Shown here: positions 1 to 4,579 of the stretch, in pieces | Numbering within the stretch: position 1 is the stretch's first letter | Layout of the letters: the number at the start of each line of letters is the position of its first letter | NCBI GenBank assembly: GCA_003243445.1 | Contig: QFQQ01000154.1 | Span: 1-5,319, forward strand | Origin: Citrobacter freundii | GTDB taxonomy: Bacteria; Bacteroidota; Bacteroidia; Chitinophagales; Chitinophagaceae | Reading direction: 5' to 3' | Length of the DNA: 5,319 bases | Notes under the pieces: model-generated | Database searches by the model: none | What the model was told of the DNA's origin: nothing | The model's input: only the letters and a program-made list of their open reading frames with translations | Program-made: the position numbers and the translations under genes

Positions 1-127
1 CCGTAGGCCGGGATGACTGGTTTTTGCGGCCCCACGAGGTGACACCGGTTTTAACCTGGACTATCGAGACTTTATGCGCGTCGGTCTTGCCAGCGCTGGT
101 CATCAATTCAGACAGACTTTTAAACAT
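1..127 (-). CDS. N-terminal part of an unknown protein, runs off the left edge
   Basis: An ATG at 127-125 opens a frame of 42 complete codons that runs off the left edge. It begins MFKSLSELMTSAGKTD and continues with HKVSIVQVKTGVTSWGRK. A GGGG Shine-Dalgarno-like tract lies 7 nt upstream. The promoter-like module at 219-169 sits ahead of it at almost the same distance as in the 197 aa gene (65 versus 63 nt from the CTTCGTCACC element to the ATG), which supports this start. An earlier ATG (GGGGATGCACC) is in another frame and stops at once. I do not recognise the family. The visible part is basic to neutral, with no signal peptide or membrane segment. Confidence 0.75.
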   Translation of the reverse strand, partial: MFKSLSELMTSAGKTDAHKVSIVQVKTGVTSWGRKNQSSRPT

Positions 128-152
128 GGTGCATCCCCAGTGATAATTGGAT

Positions 153-219
153 TTGTTCGTTTTGTTTACTTATTAAATCACTGGTTACCCGGGTGACGAA
201 GTCAGAGCCGGGTAAAAAA
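153..219 (-). promoter_or_regulatory. Promoter-like module 1, ahead of the partial gene at 1-127
   Basis: Read on the minus strand: six T (219-214), 12 nt, CTTCGTCACC (201-192), 17 nt, then AATAAG (174-169) at the -10 position. It continues as TAAGTAAACAAAACGAACAA (172-153). The layout is the same as at 1281-1215, and the 20-nt leader is identical. The -35 region is not the sigma-70 consensus; CTTCGTCACC takes its place, so an activator or element-specific factor may be needed (inference). An 8-bp inverted repeat (TTACCCGG/CCGGGTAA, 185-192 and 208-215) brackets CTTCGTCAC in this copy only. Confidence 0.65.
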
Positions 220-236
220 TGGACTAAATTTGCGGA

Positions 237-503
237 TTAATTGCTGGTGGTGGTATTGACCTGCGGGACGGGGGCATCGAACAATTTGTCAAAGAAATCC
301 ACGCCACGCTGGTACACATCGCGCAGCTCAATATCTTCCTGCTCGGGCAGGTTTATATTATTGAGCACGGCAAGGCCTTTGCGAAGACGAGGAGCTAATA
401 CGGTTTCCAGATAGATCCTGCGGCCCGCGATGGTTTCCGGGGATGCTTCATTGATGTAAAAATCAATGGTCTTCGTGATGCTGTAATTCTTCACTTCACT
501 CAT
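237..503 (-). CDS. Hypothetical protein, 88 aa
   Basis: I do not recognise this family. The ATG at 503 is preceded by GAGGAG with 9 nt spacing, a strong but slightly distant ribosome binding site. The protein appears soluble and mostly helical: residues 20-50 (SPETIAGRRIYLETVLAPRL) suggest an amphipathic helix, and residues 53-75 are rich in acidic residues. The tail is low-complexity (PVPQVNTTTSN). It lies 94 nt downstream of the 197 aa gene with no copy of the CTTCGTCACC module between them, so it is probably the second gene of that transcript. A hairpin in the gap may reduce read-through. No hairpin terminator follows the gene; the next feature downstream is the T run and promoter module at 219. 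Confidence 0.8.
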   Translation of the reverse strand: MSEVKNYSITKTIDFYINEASPETIAGRRIYLETVLAPRLRKGLAVLNNINLPEQEDIELRDVYQRGVDFFDKLFDAPVPQVNTTTSN

Positions 504-564
504 CGTCTGGTACTCCTCAGAATGATGTCATAACACTCGGTTTGAATTCAGGGGAGGGGGAGCA

Positions 565-586
565 ACCCGGGCGAACGTACCCGGGT
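565..586 (-). terminator. Inverted repeat between the 197 aa and 88 aa genes, possible weak terminator
   Basis: ACCCGGG and CCCGGGT form perfect 7-bp arms around an 8-nt loop, 11 bp past the stop of the 197 aa gene. No T run follows; the downstream sequence is C-rich (TTGCTCCCCCTCCCC). It could be a partial terminator, an RNA-stabilising hairpin at the 3' end, or a protein-binding site. Confidence 0.35.
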
Positions 587-597
587 GCAGGCCGTGG

Positions 598-1191
598 TTA
601 TTCGAGACCCAACGCCACGTGATCGCCGTCCTCAGACAGGCGAATGAAAAGCATCTGCGTCCCGCCGCTTAAGCCGAACTGTAGATCCCAGCCAGGGACT
701 GAAGAGGTTTCGCATTCACGCACATCGATGACCTGGTCACGGTAGAGGACGAAGCGGGTATCAGACTTGTCATCTTCTGCGACGTGGGACATCTGATCAG
801 CAAATTCGTCTTCGAGATCGAACCAGCTTTCCAGCCAGACCTTGTCAGAGACCAGGCTGATACCGCTGGTGGATTCCGCCGTGCCGGTCACAGCCTCAGC
901 GACTGGTGCGACAGGAGCCATATTAAATACCGCATCAACCACCAGCGCTTGCTCTGCGGTTGCCGGGTAAATCCCTTGCAGATAAACGCTATTGCCGTTC
1001 ACTTCGAAGCCCTCTTCAAGGCTGATATCGCCATGATCAACGTCATAAACATCCGCGAGGTTGCGAAGACAGATCAGGTTGGCTTCATCTTCGTTTTCCG
1101 CTTCAACGCGCATCAGTGGAAACTCGCCACCGCAGGAGTCGAATTCAAAATAGTGAACGTAGAAGATTTTTTTTCCGTTGGTGGTAGTCAT
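598..1191 (-). CDS. Acidic hypothetical protein, 197 aa, two-part layout
   Basis: I do not recognise the family. Residues 1-88 form an aromatic- and acid-rich part (KKIFYVHYFEFDSCGGEF), residues 91-110 an Ala/Pro/Thr/Ser-rich linker (MAPVAPVAEAVTGTAESTSG), and residues 111-197 a second acidic part with DLEDEFAD and VAEDDKSD. By my count there are about 39 Asp/Glu against 10 Lys/Arg. There is no signal peptide or membrane segment, so it is probably cytoplasmic. The ATG at 1191 has a GGGG tract about 8 nt upstream and lies 63 nt past the CTTCGTCACC element of module 2. The strong negative charge recalls DNA-mimic proteins of mobile elements (antirestriction or anti-defence), but acidity alone is weak evidence and no such family motif is visible. 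The long plus-strand frame opposite it is a shadow. Confidence 0.85.
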   Translation of the reverse strand: MTTTNGKKIFYVHYFEFDSCGGEFPLMRVEAENEDEANLICLRNLADVYDVDHGDISLEEGFEVNGNSVYLQGIYPATAEQALVVDAVFNMAPVAPVAEAVTGTAESTSGISLVSDKVWLESWFDLEDEFADQMSHVAEDDKSDTRFVLYRDQVIDVRECETSSVPGWDLQFGLSGGTQMLFIRLSEDGDHVALGLE

Positions 1192-1214
1192 GATATTGCC
1201 CCGTGTGTTGAGTG

Positions 1215-1281
1215 TTGTTCGTTTTGTTTACTTATAATCTCACGGGGTATTCAGGTGACGAAGGGAATCGGGCATAAAAAA
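1215..1281 (-). promoter_or_regulatory. Promoter-like module 2, ahead of the 197 aa gene
   Basis: Read on the minus strand: six T (1281-1276, shared with the terminator), 12 nt, CTTCGTCACC (1263-1254), 17 nt, then TATAAG (1236-1231), a 5/6 match to the sigma-70 -10. The leader TAAGTAAACAAAACGAACAA follows (1234-1215). Spacing of all parts equals that of module 1. This copy has the best -10, so transcription would start around 1225 and give a leader of roughly 35 nt before the ATG at 1191. Confidence 0.7.
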
Positions 1282-1299
1282 GCGGGGATTTAACCCCGC
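1276..1299 (-). terminator. Rho-independent terminator after the 106 aa gene
   Basis: On the minus strand GCGGGG, the 6-nt loop TTAAAT and CCCCGC are followed by six T. It lies 43 nt past the stop of the 106 aa gene and its T run is also the first part of promoter module 2. The stem is the same as that of the terminator at 1796-1822. Confidence 0.85.
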
Positions 1300-1342
1300 C
1301 TGTCTTCGATTTCAGAGATTAGAAATCTGAGGGCGCTACTCG

Positions 1343-1663
1343 CTAATATCCGTATTTTGAAGTTGAAGTGATATCAGGAGCTGGCGAACGTGAAAGGGGA
1401 AAGGTCTTATCTGGAGCAGGCACGAGTTTATTGGTTTTTGGTTGCCACGATACAACGACCGTACCTGACTGCGTAAGGCTAAGAGTGACAGTGACTGGTT
1501 GCCCATCAATAGCAGAATAAAAATTACATACTCGTCGCATTTTCAACCACAGCGCGGTGTAGGTATGTCCGTCCAGAAGGTATAAGCCTTCAGAAGCTAA
1601 AGCCGCCGCAATTTTTTTCTGCATCTCGTTAGCAGCATTTATTTCTTGAATTTCGTCGCTCAT
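1343..1663 (-). CDS. Hypothetical protein, 106 aa
   Basis: I do not recognise this family. Two in-frame ATGs compete, at 1669 and 1663. GAGGA directly abuts the first but lies 6 nt before the second, so I take 1663 (MSDEIQEINAANEMQ). Residues 1-25 are predicted helical (NAANEMQKKIAAALASEG). Residues 27-73 look like a compact beta-rich fold (LYLLDGHTYTALWLK, then QPVTVTLSLTQSGTVVVSWQ). The tail from about residue 75 is Pro/Ser/Lys-rich and probably disordered. No catalytic motif, signal peptide or membrane segment is visible. It has its own unit: terminator at 1822-1796, a module-like sequence at 1804-1774 and terminator at 1299-1276. Confidence 0.8.
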   Translation of the reverse strand: MSDEIQEINAANEMQKKIAAALASEGLYLLDGHTYTALWLKMRRVCNFYSAIDGQPVTVTLSLTQSGTVVVSWQPKTNKLVPAPDKTFPLSRSPAPDITSTSKYGY

Positions 1664-1773
1664 TTTCATTCCTCAATGTGTGTAGGTCAAAAGGAAACCA
1701 GTTCGTCAGACTTCAGCTAAAAAGAGAAAGAATTCTACGTTTAATCCTTAAGCATCATGGCATAGGGCGCGGG

Positions 1774-1804
1774 GGAGACGAAGAGAAAAAATACCAAAAA
1801 AAAA
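1774..1804 (-). promoter_or_regulatory. Promoter-like module 4 (divergent copy), ahead of the 106 aa gene
   Basis: On the minus strand nine T (1804-1796, shared with the terminator) are followed by exactly 12 nt and CTTCGTCTCC (1783-1774), a 9/10 match to the element in the other three modules. The -10 and leader are not conserved, and no good TATAAT-like hexamer stands 17 nt downstream. The distance to the gene start is longer (111 nt) than in modules 1-3. It is a probable member of the family but may be weaker or depend on a different activator arrangement. Confidence 0.45.
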
Positions 1805-1822
1805 GCGGGGATTTATCCCCGC
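1796..1822 (-). terminator. Strong rho-independent terminator ending the 2230-1823 transcript
   Basis: On the minus strand GCGGGGA, the loop TAAA and TCCCCGC (7-bp stem) are followed by nine T. It would end transcription from promoter module 3, giving a transcript of roughly 470 nt, and insulates the 106 aa gene. Confidence 0.88.
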
Positions 1823-1835
1823 AAAACTACACACA

Positions 1836-1847
1836 GTAATTAATTAC
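1836..1847. repeat. 12-bp perfect palindrome GTAATTAATTAC
   Basis: GTAATTAATTAC equals its own reverse complement. It sits 14 nt before the terminator stem of the non-coding transcript. It could be a repressor site or a chance AT-rich palindrome. Confidence 0.3.
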
Positions 1848-1988
1848 AACAATTTCCAGGGGGGGGCACTACACACACTCACACATCACAACTTCAGGGT
1901 GTCTGACGGAAACCGGCCTAAGCGCTTGTATCCCACCAGATGAAAAAATTGGTTTTAAAAACCGGTAATTCGTTAATACTTTCGTCCT

Positions 1989-2015
1989 GCTGCCCCGGTC
2001 TATTACCGGGGCAGC
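1989..2015. repeat. 10-bp GC-rich hairpin
   Basis: GCTGCCCCGG and CCGGGGCAGC form perfect 10-bp arms around TAATAGA. Neither strand has a T run after it, so it is not a classical terminator. The loop contains the stop codon of the Cys-rich open frame. It may protect the RNA end or be one arm of a riboregulator. Confidence 0.6.
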
Positions 2016-2233
2016 GGAGTCCGCCATTCTCGGCAGCGCCAGCAGATCAGTTTACATAGACTCGGATGTAAAGTTACGCGTTCGCATATAACCTCCTTAA
2101 TGTGAGCCGGTTCACTGGATTGTGAATTGTCAGTAACGCTAAATTCGTAGACTTCTGGTCTACAGCCTGGCTTATATAGGCAGGCGCGGCAGTTATTTAA
2201 GAGTTTGAACGTAACGAGAGCATTTACATAAAT
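2003..2233 (-). pseudogene. Cys-rich open frame of about 75 codons, possibly a gene frameshifted at codon 2
   Basis: A frame with no ATG, GTG or TTG start runs from a stop at 2260 to a TAA at 2005-2003. Its product has two Cys clusters: CRACLYKPGC near the start and CKLICWRC near the end, joined by a mixed polar segment and ending WRTPLPR. Such clusters recall small zinc-binding proteins. The strong Shine-Dalgarno and ATG at 2229 are one frame off; a single extra nucleotide after that ATG would join them into a protein of about 75 aa. The distance from the CTTCGTCACC element to this ATG (68 nt) matches modules 1 and 2. Alternatives are an ATT start at 2233 (too close to the Shine-Dalgarno), a sequencing error, or a chance open frame. 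A second strong Shine-Dalgarno inside it argues for the latter. Confidence 0.3.
2052..2087 (-). CDS. Candidate leader peptide, 11 codons
   Basis: TAAGGAGGT, a full match to the anti-Shine-Dalgarno, stands 4 nt before ATG at 2087. The ORF encodes MRTRNFTSESM and stops at 2054-2052. Its end overlaps the hairpin TTTACAT/ATGTAAA (2072-2051), so a translating ribosome would open that stem. The peptide has no repeated rare or single-amino-acid codons of the classical attenuator kind. The near-perfect ribosome binding site is the main evidence. Confidence 0.4.
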   Translation of the reverse strand: MRTRNFTSESM

Positions 2234-2240
2234 CCTCCTT
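2224..2240 (-). promoter_or_regulatory. Near-perfect Shine-Dalgarno followed by a start-stop (ATG TAA)
   Basis: AAAGGAGG is followed after 4 nt by ATG (2229-2227) and directly by TAA (2226-2224). A further in-frame ATG at 2223 opens only eight codons (MLSLRSNS). Start-stop elements can hold ribosomes and act as regulators. It can also be read as the true start of the Cys-rich frame, broken by a one-base deletion. Confidence 0.45.
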
Positions 2241-2265
2241 TCTGTAGCTGACCAGATTTAACGTC

Positions 2266-2323
2266 TTTGCCTATTCAGTGAACCATACCCTATTCAGGTG
2301 ACGAAGGTTTCTGAGTGTAAAAA
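2266..2323 (-). promoter_or_regulatory. Promoter-like module 3, ahead of the structured transcript
   Basis: On the minus strand five T (2323-2319), 12 nt, then CTTCGTCACC (2306-2297). CCTTCGTCACCTGAATA is identical to module 2. At the expected -10 position the sequence is ACTGAA, not a good hexamer. TGAATAGG occurs twice, 19 bp apart, which could be a regulator site. The distance to the start-stop ATG (68 nt) matches modules 1 and 2. Confidence 0.5.
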
Positions 2324-2385
2324 TACGTAATTAGCAACGCTATTATCGCTAATCCAAAAAATAGGGCGAGTGAAAACACCGGCAA
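2290..2385 (-). CDS. Candidate small membrane peptide, about 31 aa
   Basis: From a TTG at 2385 the frame reads PVFSLALFFGLAIIALL, then ITYFYTQKPSSPE and stop at 2292-2290. It has one hydrophobic span of about 21 residues and a short polar tail, as in single-span small proteins. No Shine-Dalgarno precedes the TTG and no ATG exists in this frame, which stays open upstream into the end of the 390 aa gene. The C-terminal codons overlap promoter module 3. T-rich DNA readily encodes hydrophobic stretches, so it may be chance. Confidence 0.22.
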   Translation of the reverse strand: MPVFSLALFFGLAIIALLITYFYTQKPSSPE

Positions 2386-2467
2386 AACGCGGACGTTTAT
2401 ACCGGTATTATTTATGAGTTGCTGGGGGCAATATCGCGAGGTAAGCAGTAGTCTGCTTTGCAGGAAC

Positions 2468-3640
2468 TTAACGGCCCGTATTGCTGGTGGTTAAAGTCTC
2501 ATCCTGCGCCAGCAATGTGATCACATCCCCGGCAATCTCCGGGCGGATACCAGGCGATTTATGCGCGGCATGGGCCGCAACAGCCAGCGGTCTCCAGTTG
2601 AGAGACGCTGCAATACGCCTGATCTCTTCAATAACCCGGAATGTATCGCTCTCCAGTGCCAGGCCCGCACGAGCGGTATCGAAAGATACGCGCTGCGCCG
2701 AAGTGAGCGGTGAGTGCTTCTTCAGTTCTGCGGTGATGATACGCTGCGCTTCAGCACCGATTGACGCACCACCTTCGACGACCCCGGTTAAACCGACGAG
2801 CTTACCTCCATCACTGCGGGTATTATCGTCTTTAACCCTGGGGGGCGGGGCCAGGGCGTTCAGATCCACGTCCTGTTGCAAGAGCTCCAGCAGGTCAGCC
2901 AGCATATCGGGTTGAATCACACCTTTTAAAGCCGCTGCGCGTTTCGCCAGGCTGACAGGAGAACGTCCCAGGCGGGCGGACATCGCGATAAGGCAATTAG
3001 CCACAACAAAGAGGTCATCAACCCCAATCAGTGGGGCACACTCCAGCCGGAACGTCTGATCATCACGGATTGCATGAGCTGGTGGGGCCGGTTTAGGTGT
3101 TTTGGGTTTTGCCTGCGGCTTGTCATAACCACGAAGGGCTTTTTCTGCACTGTCAGAAACCTTACGGATGCTTTGCGCCAGTTCGTCACCACCAGCCAGG
3201 CCTGCGGTCAGCTGAAGCATATAATTGAGTCTGCCGAGCATGTCAGGGGATGCAAGCCCGGTCGCTATCTTCTGGCTGATGTCGTTAAGGTTGCTGAGTA
3301 TGCCACCGGCGATTTTTGACGGGGGTGTAACAACCGCCTGGACATTATGGCTGGTATGAATTTCCCGCGACACCAGAGTGAGCACTTTGCGCCAGTCAGG
3401 TTGTACACCGGCATCCAGCGTCTCAAGGTGGCTGATTGCATTTCTCAGGCTATCCCATCTGGATAGCTGTAGAGGCTCACCGTGCTGCTTTCCCGATTTC
3501 AGCCACTGAACGAGGTAGACGAAGTCAGATGTAGCTGAAGCCACCAGCCCGGCAATAACACGCTCTCTTGCTTGAGGCGTTGTAGGGTTAGTTCTGCGCA
3601 CCGGCAGACGGTCAATTTTGTGCGCGGTTGGTCTTTTCAT
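2468..3640 (-). CDS. Hypothetical helical-repeat protein, 390 aa
   Basis: I do not recognise the family. The protein is predicted helical, in two parts split by a Lys/Pro linker (residues 174-188, KPQAKPKTPKPAPPA). Residues 209-257 and 332-380 align without gaps at an offset of 123. They share the pattern D-x-F-x-V, then A-x-L, P, LA or VA, AA, I-x-P-(D/E), D-(L/V)-(L/I)-x-LL-x-QD. In the closing 37 residues 13 are identical. Related PD motifs stand at 81-82 (QPDW) and 132-135 (PDML), so the N-terminal half may be built the same way. There is no signal peptide, membrane segment or nucleotide-binding motif; a scaffold, adaptor or nucleic-acid-associated role would be a guess. The basic N-terminus (residues 1-16) has several Lys/Arg. 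ATG 3640 has only a weak TTGAGA upstream, overlapping the stop of the small frame before it, so translation may be coupled. No other ATG occurs before residue 134. Confidence 0.88.
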   Translation of the reverse strand: MKRPTAHKIDRLPVRRTNPTTPQARERVIAGLVASATSDFVYLVQWLKSGKQHGEPLQLSRWDSLRNAISHLETLDAGVQPDWRKVLTLVSREIHTSHNVQAVVTPPSKIAGGILSNLNDISQKIATGLASPDMLGRLNYMLQLTAGLAGGDELAQSIRKVSDSAEKALRGYDKPQAKPKTPKPAPPAHAIRDDQTFRLECAPLIGVDDLFVVANCLIAMSARLGRSPVSLAKRAAALKGVIQPDMLADLLELLQQDVDLNALAPPPRVKDDNTRSDGGKLVGLTGVVEGGASIGAEAQRIITAELKKHSPLTSAQRVSFDTARAGLALESDTFRVIEEIRRIAASLNWRPLAVAAHAAHKSPGIRPEIAGDVITLLAQDETLTTSNTGR

Positions 3641-3650
3641 CTCGTATATC

Positions 3651-3794
3651 TCAACTTGGTTCCATCAACGATAAATCCGTGTCCGGGATCCAGACAACAA
3701 TCAATCCATTGTATTTACCATGTTTGATATCGGCACAACCGGCAGCGCCGTCAAAAATTTGATTCATGACGGCGCTGATCAGAGCAGAAAACAC
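3651..3794 (-). CDS. Small unlisted reading frame directly before the 390 aa gene
   Basis: The frame ends with TGA at 3653-3651, only 10 nt before the ATG of the 390 aa gene. From ATG 3767 it encodes 38 residues (MNQIFDGAAGCADIKHGKYN, then GLIVVWIPDTDLSLMEPS). From GTG 3794 it encodes 47 residues (VFSALISAV in front). Composition and codons look coding, and the frame stays open upstream into the end of the 231 aa gene, in its -1 frame. Neither start has a clear Shine-Dalgarno. The ATG lies at the edge of a hairpin loop. Options are a short gene coupled to its neighbours, the C-terminal extension of the 231 aa protein lost by frameshift, or chance. No classical slippery heptamer is visible at the overlap. 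Confidence 0.42.
   Translation of the reverse strand: MFSALISAVMNQIFDGAAGCADIKHGKYNGLIVVWIPDTDLSLMEPS
3743..3777. repeat. 10-bp inverted repeat enclosing a start codon
   Basis: CAGCGCCGTC and GACGGCGCTG form perfect 10-bp arms around a 15-nt loop. On the minus-strand RNA the loop begins with the ATG at 3767. Folding would hide the region just upstream of this ATG. It could also be a dyad operator between the 231 aa and 390 aa genes. A possible -10 TACAAT lies at 3713-3708, without a convincing -35. Confidence 0.6.
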
Positions 3795-3820
3795 TGAGGG
3801 AGGGGTTACAACTTCATGCG

Positions 3821-4516
3821 CTAAGCCTTGAGTGAGCGATGCAGCTGCTTTACAAATGCATCGAGATTTGGAGTAATTCTGGCATTGTCTGCATAGGCCA
3901 TTTTGCCATTGGTATCGTCATGCAGATGCATCCTTCCGCTATTGCGGGCAATACGGCGAAGTTCTGTATTTGCTGGGTAGAGTTTGTGAATGGCTTCTCT
4001 CAGGCGCTCTATTTCCGAAATCAGCTCACGGGGGTTCTCAACAGGTTCGGCGGGGGAAGTGGTAAGCACCCGAAATTCAGCGTTCTCTGGCTGCATCTTA
4101 ATCACTTCGATGACTCTGTCCCGGGCAACGGAATTCCATTCTGTAGCCATGCCGTTGTACTGGTTTCGAATGCGGAACTGGTAAACCGGCTCCTGCTCGT
4201 TGACCAGTAACCAGGCATCGGCGAGCGCTAAATAGAAAGATACAGGCCGGTTTATCACTTGGTGTTCCTGAAGGGCATTTTTATAGCTGAGGACATCTTC
4301 AGGAAGGATATCCGTGATACTGGAGGTGAATTTTAGCGGATCCAGTGGATAGACCGGGCCGATTACCTTAAGTACAGCAACAGGGTTATTACCATCATCG
4401 GTAAACCAGAAATCATTATCCTGGCCGATATTGAGCCGAACATCTGCGGTCTGATTATCTGCGAGAACGGCCTGCACCCGACGACCATTTTGCCACCAGC
4501 GTGGTGTACCTTGCAT
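3821..4516 (-). CDS. Hypothetical protein, 231 aa
   Basis: I do not recognise the family. ATG 4516 has AGAGG 5 nt upstream, a good ribosome binding site. Residues 1-55 look like a small beta-rich part (RVQAVLADNQTADVRLNI, then FWFTDDGNNPVAVLKVIG). The middle is mixed, with AVLKVIGPVYPLDP and VSFYLALADAWLLVNEQEP. Residues 162-191 (PRELISEIERLREAIHKLY) are a charged helix with coiled-coil-like heptads, suggesting self-association. The C-terminus is basic (QLHRSLKA). There is no signal peptide or convincing membrane span. It lies 63 nt after the 131 aa gene, past a short hairpin, and appears to belong to the same operon. A second open frame overlaps its 3' end and runs on towards the 390 aa gene. 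Confidence 0.87.
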   Translation of the reverse strand: MQGTPRWWQNGRRVQAVLADNQTADVRLNIGQDNDFWFTDDGNNPVAVLKVIGPVYPLDPLKFTSSITDILPEDVLSYKNALQEHQVINRPVSFYLALADAWLLVNEQEPVYQFRIRNQYNGMATEWNSVARDRVIEVIKMQPENAEFRVLTTSPAEPVENPRELISEIERLREAIHKLYPANTELRRIARNSGRMHLHDDTNGKMAYADNARITPNLDAFVKQLHRSLKA

Positions 4517-4543
4517 ACATACCTCTTACAGGAATATAGCCCG

Positions 4544-4564
4544 AAAGCCCACCTGCTGGTGGGC
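4544..4564 (-). terminator. Short hairpin between the 131 aa and 231 aa genes
   Basis: GCCCACC, loop AGCA and GGTGGGC (7-bp stem) are followed by only three T on the minus strand. It would be a weak or partial terminator, lowering expression of the downstream genes, or an RNA-processing or stability element. Confidence 0.35.
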
Positions 4565-4579
4565 GGACAGAACATGGGT

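Larger units (their letters stand above)
1823..2260 (-). ncRNA. Structured transcript without an ordinary gene (leader or regulatory RNA candidate)
   Basis: This stretch lies between promoter module 3 and a strong terminator, so it is probably transcribed leftward, but it has no standard reading frame. It holds two near-perfect Shine-Dalgarno sites (2238-2234 and 2096-2092), each with ATG 4 nt on. It also holds hairpins GTAGAC/GTCTAC (2162-2147), TTTACAT/ATGTAAA (2072-2051) and a 10-bp GC-rich one (2015-1989). Further on are a run of eight C (1866-1859), a TG-rich stretch (1892-1867) and a 12-bp palindrome (1847-1836). It may be a regulatory RNA, a leader or the remains of a small gene. No Rfam family can be asserted by eye. 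Confidence 0.35.

Noticed and set aside
784..1293. Plus-strand open frame of 169 codons
   Set aside because: It lies opposite the 197 aa gene and runs through its promoter and terminator. It has no ribosome binding site, and all well-supported genes are on the minus strand.
1989..2015. 10-bp hairpin as a rho-independent terminator
   Set aside because: No T run follows on either strand; kept only as a structural repeat.
2443..2458. AAGCAG/CTGCTT hairpin after the 390 aa gene as a terminator
   Set aside because: Only 6 bp with no T run on the minus strand.
2414..2494. Plus-strand ATG frame of 26 codons (MSCWGQYREV...)
   Set aside because: No Shine-Dalgarno, and it runs into the antisense of the 390 aa gene; likely chance.
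2481..3319. Plus-strand open frames of 144 and 81 codons
   Set aside because: Both are antisense to the 390 aa gene, with Ser/Arg-rich or biased composition typical of shadow frames and no ribosome binding sites.
3821..3870. Programmed -1 frameshift from the 231 aa gene into the following frame
   Set aside because: No X XXY YYZ slippery heptamer or adjoining stimulator is visible at the overlap, so it is kept only as an alternative.
3839..4210. Plus-strand open frames of 123 and 64 codons
   Set aside because: Antisense to the 231 aa gene and mutually overlapping; no start signals.
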